Assembly (NCBI GenBank): GCA_910574455.1
Contig: CAJSYZ010000005.1
Coordinates: 2,232,001-2,296,000 of the forward strand
Origin: Trichaptum fuscoviolaceum
Taxonomy: Eukaryota; Basidiomycota; Agaricomycetes; Hymenochaetales; Trichaptaceae
Length of the DNA stretch: 64,000 bases
Reading direction: 5' to 3'
The position numbers and the translations under genes were made by a program. This document shows positions 11,342 through 24,305 of the stretch, one piece after another. Under the pieces are notes generated by a model. That model did not search any database, had not been told where the DNA came from, and saw only the letters and a program-made list of their open reading frames with translations. Within the stretch, counting starts at the first letter, position 1. Each line of letters opens with the position of its first letter.

Positions 11342-12647
11342 GTTGATTGCTTGTGGTAAGCCTCGTTCTCGCGTCGCGGATTTCATTGCTAAGCATTATT
11401 GTGGACAGCTTCTAATCTTTGACTTCTTTCACGTGTGTATGGGTGGATTGGACTATCCAGCTCTAAGACTCTCTGTTTACTTAATTTATACTTGTACACT
11501 CGCGGGGTGGATTGTCGCTTGTGTTGTGCATCATTGTACGAATGGAGCGTTGATCACTGTCGTTGTTTCCGGCTGCATTCATTATCGGTAACCCTTCGCG
11601 ACACCTTTCTCCAATAATCTTTATACTAATTGTTACTTGCAGTAAATTATTTTTTGCTTTTGCATACCGCTAATGATATTCAGTGCATCTCGTATGATTC
11701 TCTCACTCCTGAACGGTTTCCATTGACATAGTGGACTCTTTATTTGTAAACTTTGCGGTACGCATGTCCGACTGTATATGTATGTATCTACGCGACCGGC
11801 AGACAAATTCATCAAGATCTCAAGAACCACTTTTCGCGAAAGTCACTAATCCTCTGTTATCTCGGGACTCAAATGGCGCGTAATTATACTGTGAGCGAAT
11901 TCCTTCTTTCATGTCACTATTTTGGATCAATTGATCCCCCCTCTTCCAGAATCTCAGCGGACGTTGTAAATCGCGGTAGAATTGCAGTGTACTCATCGCT
12001 CACTGGACATGGCATTTACTGTGTATCGTTACATTCAACTTCTGGTTTCAAGGGCCTTTTCCGATCAAGATGATTTACCTCTTCTTCACAAAATTCGCTA
12101 TCTTCGTTTGAGTCGCCAGGTCCTCAGTGACTTCCCAATGACGGAAGCGATCTAATGCATGCCCGCATCACCCCTCAGTGAAATTAATGACTTGAATTGA
12201 TCCCCGACCGAACCCTTCTTAGCCGGTTGACTCTCTCAGACTATGGATCGTCGACAATGGAACAAATTTGAATCTCGGGAGTTCCATAGGCGTCACTTTT
12301 CCTACGCGAGGCGTTCATTCACACTAATGTGATTGTGCATAAATATGCTCCCAATCCCACGAGAAGCCTCAGAACCTTCCACTTCATTCAATTCACCACG
12401 ACGGATATTCTCGATTAGCGACCGAAGAGCGGTGTGGCACTCCAACAAATGCGCACATACTCGCTCTCAAACCCCGTATCGTGTACCAGTCCGCCTTACC
12501 GATATTTCGGGCACCGTGCACGTCTCAGGCTACAGCCTCGCGGTGCATATTATTATGGTCGGGTAGTTCAGACCAACCACATTCCCTACTTCCCGCCATC
12601 TGATTCTTGATTTTGCTGTGACTTCACGACTCTCTTGACTTGTGCTC
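11342..12647. other. Intergenic region, no gene seen
   Basis: About 1.3 kb between the TCO89-like gene and the next plus-strand gene. Open frames are short, overlap on both strands and resemble nothing known. The first part is probably 3' UTR and the last part the promoter of the membrane-protein gene. No tRNA or repeat was recognised. Confidence 0.5.
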
Positions 12648-14329
12648 ATGCCAGGAGCTTCATCGGCACCTCCGCTGCGTCCGGAGGCGCAGCTCGACGA
12701 GACCTTTCTTGTCTGGCAGTACCTTAATTTGGTGTTGCTAGGCATGTACATGTGAGTGAGAGTGATTATTTTACAGATGACTTCAACTAATAATCTCTCC
12801 CGCCGAAGGTGGGAGGTGTTAATGACGCTTCCGTTCGATGTATCTTTGTTGAGAAAGAGAAGGGAGTTTCGCTGGAGTTTCGTAAGGGTCATTATCCTAT
12901 GTTTGCCGATGTTAATTAAGTTTGAGACCAGTTCCCTTACCTCGTCGGGAGATACTGCCTTCTAGGGAGTTTACTTACATTGTGGGATACAAATGTGTCT
13001 AATGCTGCATATTTCTTACGTGCTCCATGCAGTAACATCTTCATTTTAAGCATCTCTTACGTCGACTGCAATGGTGAGTACTTCGCGAATGTACGCGAAT
13101 GACGCTGATAGATCTCCGCAAAGTACTGTACATCATCATGGGGGTAAGATCACCTGCGCAGATGAAGTTGATTGCTCACATTATATCATACTCTGTTGAC
13201 AGGCGTTATCCAACATCTCAATGGGGTGTGCTTCAGTTTGTTTAGCTCTCAGGACGTGAGCTCTTCGACTCAGTCTATTGCGTTTGAAAGTGCTAAATGG
13301 TAGTGCTGCAAAACTTAGTGTCGCTATTTGGAAACACAGTCGGAGTGTACTTGTTGTTCTGGTTACGATTGGCCTTGTCCAATGGGCCTTTTTATTACGA
13401 GGTTCGTTCTACTTTATTCTTCCGCTAACACTCACAAAACCTGCATTGCGTCAAGATATCTCATTCCGGAGAGCCCAATGGGTCTTGGAGTCGGGCCTTT
13501 GCCTAGTGATTCCAATACCCTTGTCCGGTCTTTTGTTCCTCTACGTTCCAAGTATATACACTTGCCTCTTCTGACCCAACTGTATGGCTCATGCAATGTT
13601 TAGCAATTGTTTTCGATTTTGTCGTGCTCGTCCTGAGTGCCACAGGGCTAAGATGGGGTGGATCTCCGCGGTCCCCCTTACAGACATTAGTTTTCAAGCA
13701 AGGACTTCTATATTTTGTATCAGCATTTACAGCCAATTTATTACCTGTGGTGAGCAGCGTTCATACTTTGCGTCCACGCATATTAACTTAGCGACCTTAC
13801 TCTATAGATATTTATTCTTGGGAAAAGTCGAAGTCAGTTAGCTGCTCTGACGTTAAATAGGAAACTGATATATGCTTAAAACAATAGCATCTCTGTGTCT
13901 AATGTTTACATTCGTTGGTGAGCATGACTTATTACACCAGAATATCTCGTTTTGTTGACAACCTCTCTTCGACAAGCAATGTTCATAAGGCATGCGCATC
14001 TATTCTTTTTTCAAGGGTAGTACTGTTTACACGAGGTTTTTTTTATAGCACGGTAGCATCATGCCGTATGGTGAGGGAGCTTGAACAATTCGGGAAACAG
14101 GACGAAGCACGGTACGTCGAATGCTCTATGTAAACTCAAAAGACGTTTATTTTTATTTTTATTTGGTTCGCTCGAAAGTCTGGAGATGCAAAAATCGATT
14201 CTGCAGCATCCTAGTGCCTTATTCTTGGAGCAGGTGAAGGGCAAACTTTGCACAGGCGCGGATCCCGACGTGCTCTCAACGTTAGCTTTGTTTCAGGTGT
14301 TTTCATTGGACCTCGTTAACTTTCACTAA
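12648..14329 (+). CDS. Multi-pass membrane protein, DUF6533-like family
   Basis: A gene of many very short exons. Exon one starts MPGASSAPPLRPEAQLDE and runs into LNLVLLGMYM. After an intron (about 12753-12807) comes WEVLMTLPFDVSLLRKRR, then PYLVGRYCLLGSLLTLWD, a pattern typical of a large basidiomycete family of about seven-helix membrane proteins (DUF6533/DUF6534 type). Later exons give hydrophobic stretches such as CLAIVFDFVVLVLSATGL, then QTLVFKQGLLYFVSAFTAN, and a last helix followed by ASCRMVRELEQFGKQDEAR. A final exon ends at 14329. Function of the family is unknown. Several middle junctions (13050-13580) could not be resolved with confidence, so either intron density is extreme or the copy is partly degraded. 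Confidence 0.5.
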
Positions 14330-14880
14330 CAGGATAATATTCACTTCTATTGCGAGCAAAGAGACTATCTTTGAGATGAGCTTCAAAGACCAGAATTCAC
14401 TGCAAACCCGGGATTTAGAAGCTCGAATACCATCCGATCGAGAGCCACAACACTGATTGATAATATATCAGACTGTCCGTATACAACCATGCACGAATAT
14501 AAAGCGATCTGCATATTGTCATCGTGGTCCAAATTAGCTGTCTTCCGTTTATAAAGGGTATGCCAGCATGACCCACGTATGTTCAATATTTGGAGGAGTT
14601 GAAGACGAACATGATTTCCACGAATAATGTTCTCCGAGGACTTCATTATCACGGGACCAAGAATATAACCCAGTGGCACTTTGCACCGGGCCCTTTTGCG
14701 CAAAATCTGATCTGGTGATCCAGGAGGAAGTTATGCGAACGTAAAATGTTACGCAAATTTGTCCGCATTGGCTAGTCCGGAAAGCCTGTCTGATGTATAT
14801 TTTGGAGAAACGGATCTCCGTTGGTTACAATTTAGCTGGCGGTGTTCGATAGTTTCATCTGAAGTCCAAAACTCCCCAAC
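14330..14880. other. Intergenic region, no gene seen
   Basis: About 550 bases before the carboxylesterase. They should hold the esterase promoter. I see no coding signal or repeat here. Confidence 0.45.
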
Positions 14881-16706
14881 ATGCTCTTGCTCCAATTGTT
14901 GTCTCTTTCGTTGTGTCTTGACTTTGGTCTGGCAGTCGAGCCGCTCGTGGATGTCGGATATACCAAATACCTTGGCACAGCACTTCCTAATGGCATAAGT
15001 CAGTGGCTTGGGATGCGCTTTGCCGCACCACCTACTGGAACCCTTCGGTTCCGTAATCCCGCCGATCCGCCATTGAACGACACAATTCAAGTCGCCGACC
15101 AAGTACGTAGAGATCTTCATGTGTATTTGAGTTGCCTGGTTAACACCAACTGAAATCATACACAACAAAGCATGGTCCAATCTGCCTGAGCACTAACTCG
15201 GCCTTTCCAACGACAGGACAGTCAGAGGATTGTTTATTCATGGATGTGTATGCGCCAACAAATGCTACTTCGTCTTCGCGCCTGCCAGTATTTTTCTTCA
15301 TACAAGGGGGTGGATTCAATTCCGACTCGGATCCCAACCTGAACGGCACGGGTCTGATCAATGCTGCCAACATGGATCTCGTCGTTGTCACATTCAATTA
15401 TCGAGTCGGTCCGTATGGGTTCCTTGGCAGCAAGGAGGTCCAAGCAGATGGTGGCATTAACGTAGGAATGTTTGACCAACGCAAGGCGCTTGCGTGGGTT
15501 AATCAGCACATATCAAAGGTATGCCAGGAATAGTGTCGACGAGTTGTCTGAAATTAGATCCATCAGTTTGGGGGCGATCCGAAACATGTCGTACTTGGCG
15601 GCGACAGTGCCGGAGCAGAGTCCATCACTCTCCATCTGACAGCATTTTCGGGAGAGTCCACCAATTTGTTCCACGCCGTCATCGGCGAATCGCAGTCTTT
15701 TCCGACGACCTTGACTGTCATACAAGCGCAGTTCCAATACGATACGCTTGTGTCCAGAACTGGTTGCGCCAATGCGACTGACACTTTGGCCTGCCTTCGT
15801 TCCTTGGACATTAGTATACTCCAGAACAACAATAAAGACATCCCATTTCCCGGGAGAACGAATGCGCCTGACTTCACATACAACGCGATAGTCGACGGTG
15901 ATTTCTTAGCGGATTTCCCATTCAACCTTTTCGCTCAAGGCAAATTCGTAAAAGTGCCATCTGTCTTCGGGTGCGTTAGTATTTTTCTTCCTCGCATCTG
16001 TTGAGTTGAGCAATGCATGCCAAATTAGTGACGATACAAATGAAGGGACAATTTTTACACCAACCAACCTCAATACCACAGAGGATATGAACAGTTTCCT
16101 CCAAGACAACTTCCCGAACTTGACGTCCAGCATGATCTCCACAATAGACAAGCTTTATCCTGAGTCAAGTCAGTTTGCGAATCACGGTGCATTCTATTTT
16201 GCTGCTGCTACCGTTTACGGTGAAATGCGATACATCTGCCCGGGTATCTTCATCAGCGAGAAGATAAACCAGTTCAGGAGTCCACTTCCGAACTGGAACT
16301 ATCAGTGCGTTGCAATCTTGTGGCCAGTCATAGTGGTCGACTGAAAGTAGTTCAAAGTTACAACGTCACCGATCCCGCTGAGCTTGCTGCCGGTCTTGGT
16401 GTTCCACACACGATTGAGCTGAACGCGATATGGGGACCAGATAATACGAATGGAAATGCTCCAGCGAGTTATAGGACGACGAATGCACCAATCATCCCAG
16501 TTATGCAGGGTTATTGGACCAGTTTCATCAGGACATTCAATCCCAACACGTTCAGAGCGCCAGGTTCTCCAGAGTGGACGCCATTCGGGACGTCGCAGAG
16601 GAGAATCTTGATGGAAACAAATGCGACAAGGATGGAAACCGTTCCAGAAGATCAGGCAGAAAGATGCAATTTTCTACGCAGTATAGCAGTTGACCTCCAG
16701 CAGTAG
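14881..16706 (+). CDS. Secreted type-B carboxylesterase/lipase
   Basis: An alpha/beta hydrolase that cleaves ester bonds, probably outside the cell. The first 19 or so residues (MLLLQLLSLSLCLDFGLAV) form a signal peptide. The early motif WLGMRFAAPPTGTLRFRNP and EDCLFMDVYAP are hallmarks of the family. The nucleophilic elbow is GGDSAGAES (15598-15624), with Ser as the nucleophile. The acid is likely the Glu of DDTNEGTIF and the His lies in GVPHTIELNAIWG, so the triad is complete. The oxyanion segment reads FFIQGGGFNSDSD. Short introns lie near 15103, 15520, 15973 and 16302. Total length is about 530-540 residues, normal for the family. The natural substrate cannot be read from sequence; wood-decay or lipid ester turnover are both plausible. 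Confidence 0.92.
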
Positions 16707-16979
16707 TGGAGTTTACAAATTGTAGTTGAACAGCTTAGAAAGTGAATCGTTCGAAGATCTGTTTGTTTTCGCTGCTCAGTGGATAAGTTGAAGTTGAAGT
16801 CGTGAACGTGCCACTGGCAGTCACGGTGTCTACGTGTCGCCGCTCGCGTAACACGTGGTCGGCAACACAGACCTTACCACAGTATCGCTGCTATAACTGT
16901 ACTATCGCAAGCTGCTCGGCGGTCAACGCAGAGCTTCAGACATCCCTCTCACCATATTTTCGGATAGTTCTGTATAACG

Positions 16980-17635
16980 ATGTGGCTCTCTGATGGTCAA
17001 AGTAAGCCGCCCAGCATCTCGTATTGGAGGGGATTTTCGTGCTAAGCAAAGACCTCCAACCTCTGCAGAAATTGGCGTGGCGCTGACGACGTTCGGTGCC
17101 CTCTTCATGCTGCTGGGCGTAATGATGTTCTTTGACGGTAGTCTGCTAGCCTTGGGCAACGTACGTGCCCGTCTCATCTCTCTTTGCTGCTACAGAAGCT
17201 CAGAACATGACTGCTCAATAGCTTCTGTTCCTGTCTGGTATTACGCTCATCATCGGTCCCCAAAAGACATTCTACTTCTTTGCACGAAAACAAAAACTAC
17301 GTGGCACGATCTGCTTCTTTGGCGGTATCCTGCTTGTATTCTTCAAGTGGCCGTTCTTTGGGGTGATCGTAGAAACGATTGGTTTCTTGAGCCTCTTCGG
17401 GTATGTGCTCCAGTTTTATTGCATTATACCAGTACTTACTATACTACTTACTATACTAGTGATTTCTTCCCTGTGATCCTGACATTCTTACGCCAATTAC
17501 CTATCATCGGCAATGTACTATCCATGCCTTACATCAGAGAAGTGATAACATTGTTCTTCTTTAGATGAACTTACTGATCTGACGAGACTGCAGGTTGCGG
17601 ACAGACTGGCAGGCTCACGGCAATCTATTGTTTGA
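16980..17635 (+). CDS. got1: Vesicle transport protein GOT1
   Basis: A small four-helix Golgi/ER membrane protein that takes part in vesicle transport between these compartments. The first exon is just 22 bases (16980-17001, MWLSDGQ plus one base). It is followed by an intron and then KIGVALTTFGALFMLLGVM and FFDGSLLALGN. Next exons give LLFLSGITLIIGPQKTFYF, then KLRGTICFFGGILLVFFKW and IVETIGFLSLFG. The C-terminal part is FFPVILTFLRQLPIIGN, joined across an intron (17518-17593) to VADRLAGSRQSIV. Length is about 140 residues, as expected. The conventional ATG at 16993 lies out of the conserved frame, so the upstream ATG with the split exon is preferred. Confidence 0.93.
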
Positions 17636-17814
17636 CCTCAGGCTTTCTGTCCTATTATCCTGTCTTACTGCAGAGTTGTTTACATATAATCTTTCTATTC
17701 GTCATAAATCATGAATCGTTGCTACTGCAAGACGTGAATTCCTAAGCGCGTTATATACAATGTGTTTGACATGAAGATCATCAACATGGGTCAACGGTTT
17801 GGGGAGTATAAAGA

Positions 17815-20192
17815 TCAGACGGCTCTTTCTATCATAACTGTCTCGCCGTCTTCCTTCTTGATACTTCCACTGTCCCTCTCTTCCTGTCGCTCCCGTTTCT
17901 GGAGGACAGTGTCATACGCGCTCTCGCCCATAACAGCGAGCATTTCGGGTTGGATGGCACCAGCGCTGATGGCTGCGATCTTGACCGTTTCTTCTTCATT
18001 GATATTGCGGAAGCGGAAGCCACCTTTCATCGTTTGGTCTATCACAAGACCCCTGTGAAGCGTGTATCTCTAAGCCTTATGGACTTGAGATCCGGAGAAT
18101 GTGAAGCTTACACCGCATACACGAGCATCGTAAGATATCCGGATGCGGGCACAAGGTAAGAGCGTCTGGTACTCGCTTTGTCTGCCAGGCCACCCTGGGC
18201 AGGTGGGTACCAAGCACCTCCGCCGACGCCCTTGAAGCAATGGACGTCAACGACTCACATTGAAATATTCACATGGAAGCTACCAACCATTACAATCAGG
18301 CCAGAACCTTTCTTTGTGTGCCGACCCAAGTTCTTAGTTCCTAACGTGAAAATGCACTATGCAAGCCAAAGCAACTTAGCGTAGATTACGATGCCATTGA
18401 AAGCCGGGCTTACCGGATAACAGATCGATTCAAAGAAGAACAGGACATAGAGGAAGCCAACGCCAGTCCATCCGTCAAGCGATGCAACACAGAGTGCTGA
18501 TAAGGAACACATGAAGGCGAAGAAGGAGAGAAGTAGAGCAGGATCCACCCAGTTGAGTATGACCACACCGACGAAGCTATGCGTATAGTAATAAATACGA
18601 CACTTGAATAGCATAAGGGAAATGGGGCAGGGGGCTACGTACCGACCGACGGTGAATGTAACTTGGCAAAGTGAAAACATCGTGCTCGCTTTTGATTGCG
18701 AAATCCCGAGACCCTGTTCCGTCAGGAAATTGACAACGAAAGACGCAACGCCGACTTGTGCACCACTGCAATTTGTTGTTCCTAAGGTGACCCCTCCAGA
18801 GAATCGCAAGCAAAGAACGCTTACACGTATGCAGTTTGAGCAACCCAGCCAAATATGCAGCGGTATTGCTTATAGAAAGGACCTATATCCTCCGCAACAC
18901 CTTTCTCTCTCAATTCTTTCTCAAGGGCATCTTCCGTGATTTCTGGCAGGTCGCAGAAACTGAGGGGGTGTTTAACGTCCATTGCGCATTTGGTGAGATG
19001 CAACTTACTAAAACAAAATGTTCAGTACAACACCAAGACCAGCGACAGCAAGGTAAACCCTATAAGATGAGGGATAAGCAAATATTGATAAGCCATTGGA
19101 GATCAACTACCATTGGACAGTGTCCAACGTTGTCGCATTCTTCCCGCGGAAAAACCACCGCGAAGCGATGAGAGGACCAGTGAACGACGCAACACCTTGA
19201 AAACCCTGGCTGAAGTTCAGCCGCGCAGCGGCATATTTAGGAGTCCCAAGGACAGAGATGTATGAGTTTGCAGCTACTTCAAGAGATGCGAGACCGCATC
19301 CTGGATAGACTAATCAGTGGATTGTTCACATGAAAAGGGCAATAAGCAAAGGGAGAATTCGCCTTCCTTAACCCCAGTACCATAATGTGAAAGAGGTCTA
19401 AGAATCACTTACCTATGACGAAGGTGCATCCTACGAAGCCTCCATATGCGCGGAATTTAGCTGAGGGCCAGAAGAAAATGGCACCTATCACACGAAGTCA
19501 ACGAAAATAAGTTGATTTAGGTTGTCCCCGTTTAAGAGATCCATACCTAGCGAGTACAAACACAAGCCCAGATGAATTCCTTTCTAGAGATAGAAAAGTA
19601 TACCTGAGCTGAACATTTGCAGTATACTTTCGCATACCTTGTACCCATACTTTCTCATCTGTTTAGAACACTTTTCAGATGACTGTAGCTTGCAGCAAGG
19701 CAAAGCACTCACAAATACACCCGCCCATGGTGCCCACACAAAATATGCACCCTATATAGTTAACATCGGGGTTCATATTCAACGCACACGAGAGCCACAG
19801 AGTACTGTGTGTCTTACGAAATATGCAAGCTGAAGTAGCGTGCTCTGCAGCTTTGTGATTCCGAACACGGTTTGGAAATGAGCATTGAGCACATCAAGAA
19901 GCTGTGGATGGTGGTCAGAATGATTGAAGTGAGGCCTTTCATGGGGGAGGGGGATCTTACACCATATGCAAACCCCCCTACATACAGTTTATCAGAAAAC
20001 GAGTATGGTGCATCTGATGCTATGTGTACGCACAAGTGAAGAAGAGAGTTGTTACAAGGGCGAACGAAAACAGCCATCTCGTCCGAGAAAGCTCTGCGCC
20101 TAGAAAACGTTTCAATGTCCGGTCAATCTTTGTGAATCTTCAGCGGATGTAGAGTTGAAAGTCTACACGCCTGTTACTCCTTGAGGAGCCAT
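17815..20192 (-). CDS. MFS sugar transporter, L-fucose permease (FucP) type
   Basis: A major-facilitator membrane transporter of the fucose/galactose/glucose:proton symporter group. A mini first exon reads MAPQGVTG (20192-20169), then an intron, then LSRTRWLFSFALVTTLFF. Later exons read LLDVLNAHFQTVFGITKLQ, AKFRAYGGFVGCTFVIG and ASLEVAANSYISVLG, followed by AAARLNFSQGFQGVASF, which is the strongest family mark. The cytosolic loop has VKHPLSFCDLPEITEDAL. The C-terminal half contains GVASFVVNFLTEQGLGISQ, then NWVDPALLLSFFAFMCSLS, then GAWYPPAQGGLAD. A hydrophilic tail ends at 17815. About ten exons. The transported sugar is not determined. It is divergent from the DUF6924-like gene. Confidence 0.88.
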
Positions 20193-20748
20193 ATCTGAGT
20201 GAAATGTGCGAACAAGTACTGCAATGACTTGAGAAGCGCAATCAACACTTCTTCAAGGTTGATGGGCGAAATTCTCAGGGCGTTCTGGCGTTCATGTGCT
20301 TCTGTTCTACTTATACCGAAGATTGTAAGAGAATAAGTCTTCGCGGGTCTGCCGGCGCGATTGCGGAGCAAAGAAGCATGTTGTGGCTTGGGCAAGGATT
20401 CAGATTTGTTCACGAGGACGATTTGATGAGAGAATCAGGAAGGAAGCCCCAAAGCCGGATAATGAACATATTCAAAGTAGCTCTTCTTTTACAGCCGAAG
20501 TAAAGGTGCGACTTGAGCGGGCCGAGAACACAGAGTATGCTGTACTTGGAACGACAGAGTCTCTTTCAAGAGACCGAGGATGAATGTGGATGCTGAAAGA
20601 GAGACAAGTCACGGTTACAAACTATCTCAATCTAGATCAGTGCCCGCCTTCAAGATTCGTACGCCGCCGGGTCTTTCCGGCTCGCTCTCCCCGCCTATGT
20701 TTCAACTTCAAGCAAGTTCCCTTCTGCACGTACACATTCATTGTAAAT
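20193..20748. promoter_or_regulatory. Upstream region between FucP-type transporter and DUF6924-like gene
   Basis: About 556 bases between the minus-strand transporter start and the plus-strand start at 20749. It should hold both promoters. Frames on both strands run through parts of it, but they do not extend the conserved proteins in a convincing way. Confidence 0.4.
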
Positions 20749-21774
20749 ATGACAGACCCGAATATATCTTCGTTCTTCTCATTTCTAGCTGTCAGTAAGT
20801 CCACCATCTAGCTCTGCCATGTAACCTACAACTTATCATCCTGCATACTTAGGACAGGTATTCTGTCTTAAAGGCTAGCCAGCAGAGTGACGGCCGGCGA
20901 AAACTGAAGCTCACTCTTGCTAATGAATTTTGGAGCCTAGATCAGGAAGCCAAAGACCAATATGCGAGGGTCTCGTCTGATGCAGCAAAGGCGGATGCTT
21001 TGCTGTCAGTACTGGAGGAAATCCACGATGATGATGACGAACTCGATTGTACACCTGGCATGGGCATTATCGTCCGCACGGACTATTCTGATGACACAGC
21101 CTGGGATGGATTCGTTTCAGCCCTGAAAGATGCTGAGAAGGACCTTGTCTCCCCAGAAGACGATGAAACACCATCTGCTGGTGATGCCGCGGAGGGGAGC
21201 GCTGCCCGTGCTGGGGAACCGGACAGTGAATCTGACGAAGAAATGGATGCAGATAATGGCAACGGGGAAGGACAACTATTAACAGCTATCTTCACTTCAA
21301 TAAACCCATCTCTACCTACCCTGCGCAATCGCTTGTCAGGCATCTCTAACCTCACAGCACTTCGTCTCTTCAATGACGTCGATATCGTTCCAGCACCTCG
21401 ACCACCTCAAGGCACGCATCGCATCAAACCCGGCAATAGAATCATGGACTTGAATGGCTTGTTGGAAGTGTACTCGGGTGACTTAGTCTGGGTCTACGAT
21501 GCGCAGTCGAATCAAGATCGCTCTGTTCGTTTGATAAATCAGAAATGTGAAATATATGGGGCTGCAACGTATGTAATAACGCATACTTTCCGCTTTCTAT
21601 AAGCTGATGTCGCCTTTTAGTGCAGACAGCTGGAGACCGCGTGTATCGTTCCTCCCCGAACTTCAAGTCAATCTTGTTAGTGGTGCCATGAAAATTGATT
21701 TCGGAGGTTTGGATCGATGGGATTTTAAGGAACGGCAGCGGAATTTGGCTGAAACGGAGCTTATGCCGTGGTAG
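20749..21774 (+). CDS. DUF6924-like protein of unknown function
   Basis: Three exons (20749-20790, 20853-about 21570, about 21621-21774) give about 305 residues. The start MTDPNISSFFSFLA splices in phase to DRYSVLKASQQSDGRRK. The core has GIIVRTDYSDDTAWDGFVS, which resembles a motif I associate with DUF6924, known mostly from bacteria. After an acidic insert (DSESDEEMDADNG) come LTALRLFNDVDIVPAP and NGLLEVYSGDLVWVYDAQ. The end reads MKIDFGGLDRWDFKERQR. The protein looks soluble, with no signal peptide or helix for membranes. Similar proteins are, to my memory, common in mushroom genomes. Function is unknown. The first exon uses a weak donor (GTCAGT), so the start is less certain than the rest. 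Confidence 0.7.
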
Positions 21775-22472
21775 GAGTTCGGATGACAGAAGGAAATGCT
21801 ATGTACGTGTATGGAAGCCGCATCAAGCTGGTAAACAATTATGCTGGCAACTGGAGACACTCTTTCAATGTCATATAGGTCGATATTGAAGAACGATGCC
21901 AAACTAACAACAAACCAACGCCCTTGTACAAAGAGAACAAATGTCTGTCAGTTTGGCAAGTTGTAATGCGTAGATGGTATCACTTACCGCTACGAAACTG
22001 CCATGAACCATAATCTCTCACTGTCATACGCTCTTTACCCGTTGTTCGCGGGGCAGACTTGGATGCTATCCAACCGGTCTATAATGATCATTAGGTTTCA
22101 TCGGCGGATCGCGTCGGATTCCGATGGCTTGTGCTTCGACAGGCTTCTCAGCTCCAAGCATAAACGGACCATCATGCGCTCTATGTGCGAACCAGTTCAT
22201 TATCATACCGGAAGGCTACGTGACGTCTGTTACGGGGGTCCCTTCTAGTGATCCTGGTGCACAAGTATTAGCCATCTCCTTTGGACGCGGAGTTGCTTTC
22301 CATCGGACTATGGCGGTGAATGTGTTTCCGACATTCCCATCAACGTGTATTATTACTTGATGTTCGATTTAGATTCAAATTGGCCGTTGCTATAAAGGAC
22401 GCATCTGAGCTTGACTTATTCTTAAGATACTACACTGGATTGTTCGATTGATACGCCTTTGCAGCTACCAGC
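21775..22472. other. Intergenic region, no gene seen
   Basis: About 700 bases between the DUF6924-like gene and the monooxygenase. Short frames show no family features. The right part presumably holds the monooxygenase promoter. Confidence 0.45.
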
Positions 22473-24009
22473 ATGTCCCCTCCTACCAGAGTCGCCGTTA
22501 TCGGCTGCGGGATTGCTGGCCCTACTTTAGCCATGTTCCTCAAGAAGAAGGGCTACGATCCTGTTATCTATGAACGCTTGGACGACGTCCCTTCAGCTGG
22601 ACTTAGTCTCATGTACGTCCTCAACACTAATCGAAGAGGATAAAAGTGGAAAGCTGACGAAAATATCCACTGACACAGGCTTCAGCCCAATGGCATGAAA
22701 GTTCTGAAGCTCCTTCCTGATGTCTTCGCCAATCTCCCTGGCAAACAAATCCTCAACTTGTCTTTCGTCTCTGAAACTTTGCATGAGGAGCTTGCGTTAT
22801 CTGACATCCCAACACGTATGGCCGAGCGCTATGGTGACAACCTCGGGCTCAGAGGGGTACAGCGCGAGGCTTTCCTGCGCTACCTTTGCGAGTGTGCCTT
22901 GAAGCGTGGCATTCCTATAAAATGGGGTCATATGCTCGTCGACCTCGAAGATAAAGGCACCGAGGTAGAGATACAATTTGCGAATGGCGTCATGGAAAAA
23001 GCGAGCTTTGTCGTCGGATGCGATGGTCTGCACAGTAACACGCGCATTTGTTTGTTTGGTAAGGAGCGGCCAAGCTTTACTGGCCTTGTGCAGGTAGGTG
23101 ACTTCGCGTTTTGTGCTCTCTTACAGATTCAATGATTGTACTGATATAATCATCACAGACTGGTGGCTTCTCGCCTACACCTGAGTTACTGCAGCAGAAA
23201 TCCGCCATGGCCAACTTCTTTGGGTTGGGATCGCACTTGATCACATATCCCATTTCCGATACTCATTCTTCTTGGGCGTAAGTATTTGTGACTTCTGCTC
23301 AAAACATGACAGATAGTGATCGTTTCCATATCGATTTTCTTAGTGTCACTGCAAGTGAGGAGGAACGCAAAGAATCTTGGAATGCCCTCGACAATGAGAC
23401 AAAAGAGGCATTCAAAAACGGACCCATCTCTAAGTGGGACTTTGGCGCAGGCGAACTTGTGAAAACTACGACGAAGTTGACCAAGGTATGGCATTGCATT
23501 CTCTGCATGCTTTAAGGTTTGAATGTTCAGTTTGGGTTCAGTACGGCTTGTATGACCGACCAGAACTCAAAACCTGGTATAAAGGTCGTGTCGTACTCCT
23601 CGGGGATGCTGCGCATCCTACGACACCGGTGAGTAGCTACTAAAAGATGCCCAATCCTTCAAAGTGCTAAATCTCTTCAACCCAGCACCTGGGGCAAGGG
23701 GCCAATCAAGCATTCGAAGACGTATATCATCTGATCCGTACTTTAACAAAGTACCTTCCTGATCCCAACACCAACCCGAGCACAGAGGAGCTGAAGAAAG
23801 TTTACGAAGAATACGAGATCGTTCGATTGGAGCGTACCTCTGAGCTCGTAAAGCTCGCCCACGAGAGGGGAAATATCCGTGCTGAAGCTTCCCTCGACGC
23901 TGCCTTGCAAAGGGATAAGCTCCTCAAAGACAAGTGGAATAAATCAGATGGATGGTTGGAGTTCGACAGGGTATCGAAGGAGCCATACGATAAGACGAGC
24001 GAAATTTGA
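22473..24009 (+). CDS. FAD-dependent monooxygenase (salicylate-hydroxylase type)
   Basis: A flavoprotein hydroxylase that would use NAD(P)H and oxygen to hydroxylate an aromatic or similar small molecule in the cytosol. The N-terminus has the Rossmann dinucleotide motif VAVIGCGIAGPTLAMFL, followed by the end of the strand at VIYERLD. The middle contains NLGLRGVQREAFLRYLCE and the second FAD motif ASFVVGCDGLHSNTR (the DG motif). The third motif is VVLLGDAAHPTTP, followed after an intron by HLGQGANQAFEDVYHLIRT. The ordinary family set is therefore complete. Introns lie near 22612-22679, 23094-23158, 23279-23341, 23487-23542 and 23630-23685. The protein ends at 24009. Substrate is unknown. I see no polyketide or peptide synthase nearby that would place it in a secondary-metabolite cluster. 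Confidence 0.9.
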
Positions 24010-24305
24010 GTGCATATAAACGCAATCATGCACCGTTACTATGAAATTTTACACATACGTTGATGTCATACTTTTCTGCAATTTATGAATGTAAACTTCG
24101 AAACTTAAACTTTTAACTCAACCACCTAGCATCCTGGATTGTCTTTCATATTTGAAAAATATGGCATACACTAAAAAAAATTGCGTTCAAATTGAGCTCT
24201 GTCCAATGACGACTATTTCTGGAGCTATGTGGGCGCTTGTTTACAGAATTGCCGCATAGGTGACGTCAACTGATCGGCGCCGCCCTTCAACGCCTTTTGG
24301 TTCCG

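Noticed and set aside
17815..24009. Transporter, DUF6924-like protein and FAD monooxygenase as a metabolite gene cluster
   Set aside because: There is no backbone synthase, P450 set or cluster regulator, and the transporter is a sugar permease type.
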